Shown one piece after another: positions 1 through 9,516 of a stretch of DNA of 64,000 nucleotides; position 1 is the stretch's first letter; every line of letters starts with the position of its first letter. The stretch is taken from the NCBI RefSeq assembly GCF_018224955.1, contig NZ_JAGTUU010000011.1:50738-114737 (forward strand), written 5' to 3'. The stretch is from Thetidibacter halocola. GTDB lineage: Bacteria; Pseudomonadota; Alphaproteobacteria; Rhodobacterales; Rhodobacteraceae. Under the pieces are notes generated by a model. That model saw nothing but the letters and a program-made list of their open reading frames with translations. It was not told the DNA's origin and did no database searches. Made by a program: the position numbers and the translations under genes.

Positions 1-1
1 C

Positions 2-1213
2 GTGACCGCCAGCGACAGTTTGCTGGAGGACGCGCAGGCGCTGAGCATCACCATAAACCCGCCGAATTTCGTGCCCGAACTGGTGGCGCCGGTCGATCCG
101 CAGAACTGGCTGAACGGTAATGCACACGACCTGTCGCTGGCCAGTGTCTTTACCGATGGTGATGGCGAGGCGCTTGTGCTGGCGCTGACGCTCGCCGATG
201 GCTCGGCCCTGCCGCCCTGGCTGGGCTTCAACCCGGCTTCGGGCCTGCTGAGCGCGGATATCCCGACCGACGTGACCGGCCCCTTCACCCTGCGCCTGAG
301 CGCCACGGACCCGAAGGAAGCCACGACGACAACAGAGTTCGCGATCACCGTGGCGAGCAACCTGATCACCGCCCTGCCAGAGGGCGGCGCGCTGGACGGG
401 ACGGCGCTGAACGACCGGATGCAGGGGCTGGAAGGCAATGACAGCTTCCAAGCGCTGGGGGGCGACGACTGGCTGGATGGCGGCGATGCGGCGGACCTGC
501 TGGATGGCGGCGCGGGCGACGACACGATCCTGGGCGGGCTTGGCGGCGATACGATGCTGGGCGATGCCGGGCGGGACAGCCTCGAGGGCGAACGCGGCAA
601 TGACGTGATGAATGGCGGAACCCAGGCGGATATGCTGATCGGCGGCAACGGCAACGATACGCTGATCGGCGGCTATGGCGCGGACAGCCTGCTGGGCTCG
701 AACGGTAACGACCTGCTGCGCGGCGACGACGGGGCCGACATTCTGATCGGCGGCAATGGCAACGACCGCCTCGTGGGTCTCGACGGCAACGACGCCATGA
801 CAGGCGGTTCCGGCGGCGACCGGCTGTATGGCGGTCGCAACAACGACGACCTGCATGGTGGCTTTGGCAACGACCTGCTGGGCGGCGGCGTGGGCGACGA
901 CACGCTGAACGGCGGCGGAAACAACGACCGGCTGACCGGCGGCGCCGGCGGCGATTCCTTTGTCTTCGACACGGCGAATTTCGGCGACGACACGATCGCC
1001 GACTTCACCCCGCATGCCGTGGGCGCAGAGGCCGACCGTCTGCATTTCGGTGGAGGCTTTGCCGAAGTGGGCGATGCCGCTGGCTTCATCGCCGCATCGA
1101 CGCAGGTCGGCACGGACGTGGTCTATGACCTGAACGGCGACGGGGTGAACCGGATCGTGCTGACCGGTGTCACACTGACAGATCTGGCGGCGGACGATTT
1201 CCGCTTCTTCTGA
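2..1213 (+). CDS. RTX calcium-binding protein, C-terminal part (5' truncated by window)
   Basis: This is the 3' end of a larger secreted protein whose start lies outside the window; the GTG at base 2 is probably not the true start. Residues ~35-120 look like a cadherin-like/putative Ig (CADG) domain (PPWLGFNPASGLL). From ~130 to 315 there are about 18 glycine/aspartate nonapeptides of the GGxGxDxLx type, which form Ca-binding beta-rolls. The last ~85 residues (FVFDTANFGDDTIADF onward, ending DDFRFF) are typical of a type I secretion signal region. Proteins of this kind are exported by an ABC/MFP/TolC exporter; none is encoded in this window. The exact function (adhesin, hydrolase) cannot be read from this fragment. 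Confidence 0.85.
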   Translation: MTASDSLLEDAQALSITINPPNFVPELVAPVDPQNWLNGNAHDLSLASVFTDGDGEALVLALTLADGSALPPWLGFNPASGLLSADIPTDVTGPFTLRLSATDPKEATTTTEFAITVASNLITALPEGGALDGTALNDRMQGLEGNDSFQALGGDDWLDGGDAADLLDGGAGDDTILGGLGGDTMLGDAGRDSLEGERGNDVMNGGTQADMLIGGNGNDTLIGGYGADSLLGSNGNDLLRGDDGADILIGGNGNDRLVGLDGNDAMTGGSGGDRLYGGRNNDDLHGGFGNDLLGGGVGDDTLNGGGNNDRLTGGAGGDSFVFDTANFGDDTIADFTPHAVGAEADRLHFGGGFAEVGDAAGFIAASTQVGTDVVYDLNGDGVNRIVLTGVTLTDLAADDFRFF

Positions 1214-1218
1214 CGGGT

Positions 1219-1244
1219 GGCAGGGGGCGCATCCGCCCCCTGCC
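1219..1244. terminator. bidirectional hairpin terminator between convergent genes
   Basis: A perfect 11-bp inverted repeat (GGCAGGGGGCG / CGCCCCCTGCC) with a 4-nt loop lies in the 37-bp gap between the RTX stop and the gamma-glutamyltransferase stop. There is no long T tract, but its strength and position between convergent genes support termination in both directions. Confidence 0.75.
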
Positions 1245-1250
1245 CCGATT

Positions 1251-2846
1251 TCAGAAGCCCACGGCCTGGCCGTCCTTGCGCGGCTCGGACCCGCCGGCAT
1301 ATCCGCCGCTCTCCAGCCGGTGGATCAGTTGGGCGCCGCCAAAGCCGAAGGCGTTGTCCGGCGCTTCCTCGGACAGGTCGTGGCCCATGGCGCGCAGCGT
1401 GTCCTTGGTGTCGGCGGGCAGCGTCGTCTCGCAGGCGACGCCCAGGCCATCTGTCACGCGCCAGCGCGGCGCATCTGCCGCCATCTGCGGATCCTGCCCC
1501 CAGAGCTGCGTGCGCAGCGTCATTTGCAGATGGCCCTGCGCCTGCATCGGGCCGCCCATCACGCCAAAGCTCATCAGCGGGCTGTCGCCTTTCATCAGGA
1601 AGGCCGGGATGATCGTGTGATAGGGTCGCTTGCCCGGCGCCACCACGTTCTGGCTGGACGGGTCCAGCGAGAAGCCCGCGCCACGGTTCTGCAACGCGAT
1701 CCCCGTTCCCGGCACCACCACGCCCGAGCCGAAGCCGGCATAGTTCGACTGGATGTAGGATACCATCATGCCATCGGCATCGGCGGCGGTGAGGTAGACG
1801 GTGCCGCCCTGCTTCGGCGCGCCGGCGCCGAAATTCGTGGCCTTCGTGCGATCGATCAGCTTTGCCCGCCCGGCGAGGTAGCCGTCGTCAAGCAGATCCT
1901 GCACCCGGACATCGGTCATGTACTCGATATCGGCAACATAGGCCTCGGCGTCGCGCAGGGCGAGTTTCATCGCCTCGATCTGCAGGTGGAAGGCGCGCGG
2001 GTCGTCGGCATCCAGATCGCGGATTTCCGTCTGGTCGAGGATACCCAGCGCCATCAGCGCCGCGATCCCCTGCCCGTTCGGCGGGATTTCATGCAAGCTG
2101 ACATCATCGAAAGACCGCGAGATCGTGCCGCACCAGTCCGCCTTGTGCGCCGCCATGTCCGAGACGCGCAGCGCCGCGCCGTGCTCTTTCGCGAAGGCTT
2201 CGATGGCCTCGGCCAGTTCGCCCTCGTAGAAGGCGCGGCCCTTTGTTTCCGCGATCAGGCGCAGGGTGCGTGCCTGCTCCGGACTGCGGAACCGCTCACC
2301 CGCCCTCGGCGCACGCCCCCCCGGCATGAAGTGCGCCGCGAACCCGGGCTGGTCCTTCAACTGCTCGGCGCCCTTTTCCCACAGGGCAGCAATGACCGGG
2401 GAAACCGGGAAACCGCCCTCGGCATAGCGGATCGCGGGTTCGAAAAGGTCGGCGAAGGGCAGCTTGCCGAAGCGCTCCGACAGCGCCACCCAGGCCGAGA
2501 CCGCGCCCGGCACCGTTACGCTTTCCCAACCGCGGAAGGGGATCGCCTGTTGGCCGGCGAAGCGCTCGGGCGTCCAGCCCGCGGGCGACCGGCCCGAGGC
2601 GTTCAACCCGTGCAGCTCCTTGCCGTCCCACAGGATGCAGAAGGCGTCAGAGCCAAGGCCATTGCCGGTGGGTTCCACCACCGTCAGTGTGATGGCGGTG
2701 GCGATGGCGGCGTCGACCGCGTTGCCGCCCCGGGCCAGCATGGAAAGACCCGCCTGCGCCGCCAGCGGCTGCGAGGTGGCGACCATGTTGTCGGCCAGGA
2801 CCGAGGATCGGCGTGACGGATAGTGATGCGTTGCGCGCAGTTTCAT
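1251..2846 (-). CDS. ggt: gamma-glutamyltransferase family protein (no visible signal peptide)
   Basis: A 531-residue Ntn hydrolase of the gamma-glutamyltranspeptidase family. These are made as proenzymes that self-cleave before a catalytic threonine and then hydrolyse or transfer gamma-glutamyl groups from glutathione and related peptides. The likely nucleophile is Thr ~349 in KQGGTVYLT. The family signatures NAVDAAIATA near residue 42 and GVMGGPMQAQGH in the small subunit are present. I chose the ATG at 2846 because homology begins there; an upstream in-frame extension is low-complexity Pro/Arg/Ser. No signal peptide precedes the enzyme, unlike periplasmic GGTs, so a cytoplasmic location is inferred. 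It lies 19 bp downstream of the DUF1028 gene and divergent from a peptide importer, which suggests use of imported gamma-glutamyl peptides. Confidence 0.88.
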   Translation of the reverse strand: MKLRATHHYPSRRSSVLADNMVATSQPLAAQAGLSMLARGGNAVDAAIATAITLTVVEPTGNGLGSDAFCILWDGKELHGLNASGRSPAGWTPERFAGQQAIPFRGWESVTVPGAVSAWVALSERFGKLPFADLFEPAIRYAEGGFPVSPVIAALWEKGAEQLKDQPGFAAHFMPGGRAPRAGERFRSPEQARTLRLIAETKGRAFYEGELAEAIEAFAKEHGAALRVSDMAAHKADWCGTISRSFDDVSLHEIPPNGQGIAALMALGILDQTEIRDLDADDPRAFHLQIEAMKLALRDAEAYVADIEYMTDVRVQDLLDDGYLAGRAKLIDRTKATNFGAGAPKQGGTVYLTAADADGMMVSYIQSNYAGFGSGVVVPGTGIALQNRGAGFSLDPSSQNVVAPGKRPYHTIIPAFLMKGDSPLMSFGVMGGPMQAQGHLQMTLRTQLWGQDPQMAADAPRWRVTDGLGVACETTLPADTKDTLRAMGHDLSEEAPDNAFGFGGAQLIHRLESGGYAGGSEPRKDGQAVGF

Positions 2847-2865
2847 GGGCGTCCCTGTTCCTTTT

Positions 2866-3615
2866 TCAGTCTGTCGTCGTGGCGAAGGAGCGCGAGGCGA
2901 TCCCGCGCGCGGCCCGGTCTGCTTCGGACTTGGCGATGGCTTCGTCAAGCGGCCGGCGATCCACCATGCCAGAGAAATTCTCGACGGTGGGCATCGCCGT
3001 GCGGAAGATCGTGTAGCGTTCCTCGGCCACGTCCATCAGGCGGCGCAGTTCCGCCAGCGGATCGGCATGGTCGTCCACCCGCAGGTCGAGCGCCGCATAG
3101 GGCTGGCCGGCATGGACCCGCAGACCGGCGGCCTGCCGCCCGCGCTTGTCGCCGCCGGCGCGCTCACCCGCCTCCATCGCGGTCAGCAGGCGCTGCGCCA
3201 AGGGCTGGTCCTCGGCCGCGACGAAGGCGGCAAGCGTGTCTTGGACCACCGCGGACCCCGCCAGCATGTTGCCCGCGACCGAGACGTTCGGTGCCTGCGC
3301 ATGGCCCGCCCAGGGCACGCAACCCGCACCGGTATGCTGGGCGATTCGCCCGTCCGGACCGATCATGTGCGCCTGCCGGATCTGCTGGCCGCCGTCGCGG
3401 GCGACGAGATCGTCGAGAATGGCCTGAGGGTTCTCGCCGGCGGTCAGGCGCTGCAGCCCCTCGATTCCCCAGAGCGGATTGACGAAGGCCTGGCTGGCCA
3501 TGGCCGCGGTCGGTCCGACATGCGGCACCATCGCGCCACAGGCGAAAAAGCGGCTGGCTACCGCGATCCCGACCTCGCCTGTGCGCGGATCCCGCGCCAC
3601 GATCGAATAGGTCAT
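2866..3615 (-). CDS. DUF1028 family protein, putative Ntn-hydrolase-like
   Basis: A 249-residue protein starting MTYSIVARDP, the characteristic N-terminus of DUF1028 proteins, followed by VASRFFACGAMVPHV and GNMLAGSAVV. The ATG at 3615 is preceded by a GGAGGGG ribosome site; a longer in-frame extension to 3735 would read through the promoter region and is rejected. As I recall, the family is related to Ntn hydrolases, but its substrate is not established. It is first in an apparent two-gene unit with ggt (19-bp gap) and divergent from the dpp-type importer, so a role in hydrolysing an imported peptide or amide is inferred. Confidence 0.82.
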   Translation of the reverse strand: MTYSIVARDPRTGEVGIAVASRFFACGAMVPHVGPTAAMASQAFVNPLWGIEGLQRLTAGENPQAILDDLVARDGGQQIRQAHMIGPDGRIAQHTGAGCVPWAGHAQAPNVSVAGNMLAGSAVVQDTLAAFVAAEDQPLAQRLLTAMEAGERAGGDKRGRQAAGLRVHAGQPYAALDLRVDDHADPLAELRRLMDVAEERYTIFRTAMPTVENFSGMVDRRPLDEAIAKSEADRAARGIASRSFATTTD

Positions 3616-3678
3616 TGGTCCCCCCTCCATTTGTTGCGTGGCCCCGCTGCCGCGCTGGGCTGGACGTGGTCCGAACCC

Positions 3679-3689
3679 GTCTGTCAGAC
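3679..3689. promoter_or_regulatory. palindromic operator candidate in divergent promoter region
   Basis: An 11-bp dyad, GTCTG-T-CAGAC, sits in the 262-bp divergent region between the DUF1028/ggt unit and the dpp-type operon. Read on the minus strand it contains TTGTCTGACAG, which resembles the TNGTNNNACNA half-site pattern of FCD-type GntR regulators. No GntR gene is in this window, so assignment to a regulator is speculative. Confidence 0.35.
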
Positions 3690-3877
3690 AAGCGCCCGCT
3701 GCTGCCCCAGGGTTAACCGGGCGGACATTGCCCATTTTTCAGTCACCGATCACGATACGCGCCACAAGGCGCACAATCTTTCATCAAAAAACGCTGGCGC
3801 AAGTTAGTGAGCATCTGCTCTACTCGCTATATGCTGATCTCGGCGTATCTGACAAGGCAACGAACAACCCGGGGGAC

Positions 3878-4857
3878 ATGGCGAGAATGCCGCTGCTGGA
3901 CATCCGCGACCTGACCGTGACAGTGAAATCGGACGGCACCGAAACGACGCTGGTCGATGGCATTTCTTACGCCATCGAACCGGGCGAGACGCTGGCGCTG
4001 GTGGGCGAAAGCGGTTCGGGCAAGTCATTGTCCTCGCTTGCCGTGATGGGCCTGCTGTCCTCGGCGCTGTCGGTGACGAAGGGCCAGATCCTGTTCCAGG
4101 GCCGCGACCTGCTGGGCCTGTCGGCCGAGGAGATCCGCAAGATCCGGGGCCGCGACATTTCCATGGTCTTCCAGGAGCCGATGACCTCGCTCAACCCGGT
4201 GCGCAGCATCGGCTCGCAGATCATGGAAAGCATCGAGGAAAACCTTGGACTGTCCCGCCGCGAGGCGCGAGACAGGGCGATTCGCCTGCTCACAGAGGTC
4301 GGCGTCGCCGATGCGGACCGCCGGCTGAAACAGTATCCGCACCATTTCTCGGGCGGGATGCGGCAGCGCGTCATGATCGCCATTGCGCTGGCCGCCGAGC
4401 CCAAGCTGATCATCGCGGACGAACCCACGACCGCGCTGGACGTGACGATCCAGGCGCAGATCCTCGACCTGATGGCGCGGGTCTGCCGCGACCACGGAAC
4501 GGCGCTGGTGCTCATCACGCACAACCTCGGGATCGTGGCGCGCTATGCCGACAGGGTGAACGTGATGTATGGCGGGCGGATCGTGGAAAGCGGCGACGCC
4601 CGCGCGATCTACGCCGCGCCGCGCCATCCCTATACCGAGGGGCTGCTGCAATCGGTGCCGCGTCTCGATCAGGACCGCAGCGTGCCGCTGCGCCCGATCC
4701 GGGGCAACCCGGCCGATCCCTTCACGCGGATTTCCGGCTGCCGGTTCCACCCGCGCTGTCCCTATGTCGCCGCGACCTGCCGCAGCACCGTGCCCGCCTA
4801 CGAGAACGGTGTCGCCTGCCATTTCCCGCTGGATGCCAGCCGCAAGGAGGCCGTGTG

Positions 4858-4858
<1 letters not shown>
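3878..4858 (+). CDS. dppD: dipeptide/oligopeptide ABC transporter ATP-binding protein (DppD/OppD-like)
   Basis: A 326-residue ATPase of the peptide/nickel importer family. Walker A is GESGSGKS, the ABC signature is [12 protein letters not shown], Walker B is [12 protein letters not shown] and the switch His is in LITHN. The C-terminal extension has the cysteine-rich CRFHPRCPY motif typical of OppD/DppD, which often carries an Fe-S cluster. The ATG at 3878 follows a GGGGGA ribosome site; an in-frame extension to 3638 is rejected as promoter sequence. It is the first gene of a five-gene importer operon and overlaps the next gene by 1 base. The transported substrate is inferred from the neighbouring ggt/DUF1028 genes, not from this sequence. 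Confidence 0.9.
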
Positions 4859-5832
<974 letters not shown>

Positions 5833-5862
5833 CCCTCAACGACAACAGACAGGGAGACGACC

Positions 5863-7638
5863 ATGAACGACGACAAGGACCTGATCCGCCGCGCCCAGCG
5901 GGAGATGCGGGACGCGCATGACTTCGACCCGCGCGACCCGCTGTTCGGCCTGAACCGCTCCGAGCTGAGCGGCCCGAAACTGTCGCGGCGCGCCACGCTG
6001 CGCCTGCTGGCCGCCGGTGGCGCGCTGACCATGGCGCATGTCCTGCCCGGCCTGCGCCCGACGACTGCGATGGCCGCGGCCCATGGCGGCGGCGAACTGC
6101 GCGCGATCTGGTCCGGCGTGGCCGAGATCACCACGCTCGACCCTGCCCGCATCGACCAGGTGCTGCAGTTCCAGATCGCCTCGAACGTGCTGTCGGGCCT
6201 GATGCACATCAACAACGCGCTGGTGGCCGAGGGCGACCTCGCCGAAAGCTGGACCGTGTCCGAGGATGGCCTCGTCTACGACATCAAGCTGCGCGAGGGC
6301 CTGACCTTCCACAATGGCGACGCGTTCAACGCCGATGACGTGCTGTTCACGTTCGAACGCTCGTCGAACCCGGAAATCTCGATCCATTCCCGCGTCCTCG
6401 CCAACGTCGCCTCGCTGGAGAAGGTCAGCGATTACGAGGTCAAGTTCACGCTGAAGCAGCCGCAGGCCTCGTTCCTGACCAAGGCGCTGGAGCGCTCGTC
6501 GGGCCGTGCCATGACGATCGTCTCGCGCGGCGCGCTGGAGTCGATGGGCCCCGCACAATATGGCCTGACCCCGGTCGGCACCGGCCCGTTCAAGATCGTC
6601 GAGCACCAGATGGGCGGCTCTGTCATCCTCGAGAAGTTCGCCGACTACTACGACCCCGAGCGTCCCAAGCTGGACCGCATCGTCATCACCCCCGTCGACG
6701 GCACCGAGCCGCTGGCCGCCGCGATCGAGGCGGGCGACGCGCAGTATGTCGGCGGCAACCCGCTGCCGGGCGAACTGGTCGACCGCTTTGCCTCGAACCC
6801 CGACCTGGTCGTGGACATCAAGCCCGGCCCCGGCTTCCAGTCGGTCTGGTTCAACCCGTGGCGCGACGCGATGAAGGTCGAAAGCTTCGACAAGCCGCTG
6901 GAAGAGCTGAAGAAGGAAAAGGGCTTCATGGTGCGCCTCGCGCTCGCCAAGGCGCTGGACCGCGACCTGTTCGTCACGCAGGCCCTGTTCGGCAACGGCG
7001 TGCCCGCCTATGGCACGATCAACGCCGCCATGGGCTTCTACTTCGACGAGGGTTTGGCGACGACGTCCGAGCAGGCATTCGACCCCGAGGGCGCCAAGGC
7101 GCTGTTGGCCGAGGCGGGCTATCCGACCGGCGAAGGCTTCCCGACGCTGAAGCTGCAGACGACGCCGAACACCCGCCGCGCGGGCCTGGTCGTCGCCAAC
7201 ATCTACAAGGAGGTGTTGGGCATCACGGTCGAGGTCGACGCCAAGGAATTCTCGGTCGGCATCGAGGAGTTCAACAAGATGGACTTCGACATGCGCCTGG
7301 GCGGTTCGGGTGGCGACTATGATCCCGATGACGGCCTGGTGGACTGGATGCAGACCGCATCCAAGTTCAACGGCCCGGCGCGTGACACCGCCGCGATGCC
7401 CTTCGGCTTCTTCTCGGAGGCCGAGGTGGATTCGCTGACCGACCAGCAGGCCGTGACCGCCGATCCCGAGGCGCGCCGCGAGCTGGTGATGAAGGCCAAC
7501 GCGATCACCTCGAACAAGGTTGCCTGCGGCTTCCTCTATCACCCGGTCGATATCCTGGTGCATTCGGCCTCGGTGACCGTGCCGCCGGAAAACCGCATTC
7601 CCGGCCTGTGCGACTTCGACCGCGTCACCATCGGCTGA
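5863..7638 (+). CDS. peptide ABC transporter substrate-binding protein, family 5, Tat signal
   Basis: A 591-residue periplasmic solute-binding protein of family 5 (DppA/OppA/NikA type). The N-terminus carries a long n-region, then LSRRATLRLLAAGGAL, a twin-arginine signal, and a probable cleavage site after AMAAA. Folded export by Tat is therefore likely. The SBP_bac_5 body includes ESWTVSEDGLVYDIKLREG and NADDVLFTFERS. A GGGAGA ribosome site precedes the ATG. It lies 30 bp after the ATPases, and a hairpin separates it from the permease genes. Ligand specificity is not readable from the sequence; peptides, including gamma-glutamyl peptides, are plausible. Confidence 0.9.
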   Translation: MNDDKDLIRRAQREMRDAHDFDPRDPLFGLNRSELSGPKLSRRATLRLLAAGGALTMAHVLPGLRPTTAMAAAHGGGELRAIWSGVAEITTLDPARIDQVLQFQIASNVLSGLMHINNALVAEGDLAESWTVSEDGLVYDIKLREGLTFHNGDAFNADDVLFTFERSSNPEISIHSRVLANVASLEKVSDYEVKFTLKQPQASFLTKALERSSGRAMTIVSRGALESMGPAQYGLTPVGTGPFKIVEHQMGGSVILEKFADYYDPERPKLDRIVITPVDGTEPLAAAIEAGDAQYVGGNPLPGELVDRFASNPDLVVDIKPGPGFQSVWFNPWRDAMKVESFDKPLEELKKEKGFMVRLALAKALDRDLFVTQALFGNGVPAYGTINAAMGFYFDEGLATTSEQAFDPEGAKALLAEAGYPTGEGFPTLKLQTTPNTRRAGLVVANIYKEVLGITVEVDAKEFSVGIEEFNKMDFDMRLGGSGGDYDPDDGLVDWMQTASKFNGPARDTAAMPFGFFSEAEVDSLTDQQAVTADPEARRELVMKANAITSNKVACGFLYHPVDILVHSASVTVPPENRIPGLCDFDRVTIG

Positions 7639-7652
7639 ACCCAAAAGAAAGG

Positions 7653-7677
7653 CGGGCGGGCCGTGACGGTCCGCCCG
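7653..7677 (+). terminator. SBP-distal stem-loop (mRNA-stabilising or partial terminator)
   Basis: An 11-bp GC-rich stem (CGGGCGGGCCG paired with CGGTCCGCCCG, one G-U) with a TGA loop lies between the binding-protein stop and the permease start. There is no T tract. Hairpins here commonly give more binding protein than permease; that role is inferred. Confidence 0.5.
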
Positions 7678-7684
7678 GCACATC

Positions 7685-8632
7685 ATGTTCGCATATATGC
7701 TCAGACGCCTCGTCGGCGCGGTCCTGGTGATGCTGGCCGTCTCGACGCTGGTCTTCTTCATGATCCGCCTGGTTCCCGGCGATCCCATCGCCGTCATGCT
7801 GGCCGATGCCGGAAGCGAAGAGGCGCGCGAGGCGATGATCCGCCGGCTGGGCCTCGACCAGCCGCTGATCGTGCAGTTCGGCAAGTGGTTCTGGGGGATG
7901 TTGCACGGCGATCTGGGCGCGTCGATTTACGGCTCGAACCAGCCGGTTTCGGCCATCCTGATGGAGGCGCTGCCGCGCACGATGTCGCTGGCCTTCCTGT
8001 CCTTCGTGATCGCCATGATCATCGCGGTGCCCGCAGGCATCATCTCGGCAACGCGCAAGAACACGGGCGCCGACACGGCGGTGTCGCTGTTTGCCTTCCT
8101 CGGCCTGTCGATGCCGGATTTCTGGCTGGCGATCATGCTGATCATCATCTTTGCGGCCAACCTGCAATGGCTGCCCGCCATCGGGTATGAGCCGCTCTCG
8201 GCGGGCTTCTGGCCCTGGCTCAGCCACCTGATCCTGCCCTCCATCGCCATCGGCACCGGCTTTTCCGCGATCATCGCGCGGATGATCCGGTCGTCCATGC
8301 TGGAGGTGCTGCAAGCCGATTACATGCGCACCGCCGCCTCCAAGGGGCTGACCCAGCGCGTCATGCTGCTGCGCCACGCTCTGCCCAACGCGCTGATCCC
8401 CGTGGTGACCGTCATCGGCATCGCCTTTGCGCTGCTGATCTCGGGCGCGGTGGTGGTCGAGAATGTCTTTGCCATCAAGGGGCTGGGCCGTGTCCTGATC
8501 CAGGGCATTCAGAATCGCGATTACCCGGTCGTCCAGGGCGCGGTGCTGCTGGTCTCGGCCTTCTTCGTGCTCTCCAATCTCGCGGTCGACCTGCTTTACG
8601 CGGTGATCGACCCCCGAATCCGGTATTCCTGA
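7685..8632 (+). CDS. dppB: peptide ABC transporter permease (DppB-like)
   Basis: A 315-residue inner-membrane permease. It starts MFAYMLRRLVGAVLVMLAVSTLVFFM, the TM1 pattern of DppB/OppB proteins, and carries the large periplasmic loop with RLVPGDPI and LGLDQPL. The EAA coupling motif region is around YMRTAASKGL...RHALPNALIPV. It pairs with the DppC-like permease, with which it overlaps by 1 base (TGATG). It is part of the importer operon starting at 3878. Confidence 0.92.
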   Translation: MFAYMLRRLVGAVLVMLAVSTLVFFMIRLVPGDPIAVMLADAGSEEAREAMIRRLGLDQPLIVQFGKWFWGMLHGDLGASIYGSNQPVSAILMEALPRTMSLAFLSFVIAMIIAVPAGIISATRKNTGADTAVSLFAFLGLSMPDFWLAIMLIIIFAANLQWLPAIGYEPLSAGFWPWLSHLILPSIAIGTGFSAIIARMIRSSMLEVLQADYMRTAASKGLTQRVMLLRHALPNALIPVVTVIGIAFALLISGAVVVENVFAIKGLGRVLIQGIQNRDYPVVQGAVLLVSAFFVLSNLAVDLLYAVIDPRIRYS

Positions 8633-9516
8633 TGACCGACTCGACTGTGATCGACGAGCCCCTGGCCGACGCCCCCCCGCGCCGCCGCAACCGGTTCCGC
8701 GTGGTGTTTTCCAAGGATCGCAAGGCGCAGTTCGGCCTGGTGATCCTGGGGCTGTTCCTGCTGGGCGCGCTGCTGGCACCGGTGATCGCGCCCTACGATC
8801 CCAATGCGATGACGCTGAACATGATGGCGGCGCCCTCGGGCGAGAACCTGCTGGGCACCGACGACCTCGGACGGGACCTGCTGTCGCGCATCCTCTGGGG
8901 GACGCAGATCTCGCTCTTCGTGGGTGTGGCCACGGTGGGCCTGGCGCTGGTGGCGGGCGTGTTCCTGGGGGTCATCGCGGGCTATTACGGCGGCTGGATC
9001 GACAACCTGATCATGCGCTACATCGACCTTCAGTGGGCATTCCCGAACTTCATCATTGCGGTCTACCTGGTGGCGGTGTTCGGCACGGGGCTTCTGAACG
9101 TGATCGTCGCCATCGCGCTGGCCTTTCTCGACGATTTCGCCCGCATCGCACGATCGATGGTGCTGACGCTGAAGCAGGAGCAATTCGTCGATGCCGCCCG
9201 CGTGCAGGGCTATTCCGACCTGCGCATCATGCTGCGTCACATCCTGCCCAACGCCATGGCGCCGATCATCGTGCAGGCGACCGTTTCGGTGTCCTACGCG
9301 ATTCTGGGCGAGGCCTCGCTGTCTTTCCTCGGCCTCGGCGTCAGCGCCGACACGCCGACCTGGGGGCTGATCCTGGCGGACGGGCGCAGCTTCATCAGCC
9401 GAGCCTGGTGGCTGGGCGTGTTTCCGGGGCTCGCGATCATGCTGGTGGTGCTGTCGATCAACTTCATCGGTGATGCGCTGCGCGACGCGCTGGACGTGCG
9501 GGAAAGCGACCTCTAG
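8632..9516 (+). CDS. dppC: peptide ABC transporter permease (DppC-like)
   Basis: A 294-residue second permease with a cytoplasmic N-terminal tail (PPRRRNRFRVVFSKDRKAQFG) and the DppC hallmark GTDDLGRDLLSRILWG after TM1. The EAA loop is DAARVQGYSDLRIMLRHILPN, and GEASLSFLGLG lies near the end. It completes the importer. Its TAG stop shares the CTAG at 9513-9516 with the stop codon of the convergent P-type ATPase, so the two genes overlap tail-to-tail by 4 bases with no room for a terminator. Confidence 0.92.
   Translation: MTDSTVIDEPLADAPPRRRNRFRVVFSKDRKAQFGLVILGLFLLGALLAPVIAPYDPNAMTLNMMAAPSGENLLGTDDLGRDLLSRILWGTQISLFVGVATVGLALVAGVFLGVIAGYYGGWIDNLIMRYIDLQWAFPNFIIAVYLVAVFGTGLLNVIVAIALAFLDDFARIARSMVLTLKQEQFVDAARVQGYSDLRIMLRHILPNAMAPIIVQATVSVSYAILGEASLSFLGLGVSADTPTWGLILADGRSFISRAWWLGVFPGLAIMLVVLSINFIGDALRDALDVRESDL

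Noticed and set aside
5836..7884. 682-codon open frame on the minus strand opposite the family-5 binding protein
   Set aside because: Composition typical of antisense frames in high-GC DNA, no domains, and the plus-strand gene is clear.
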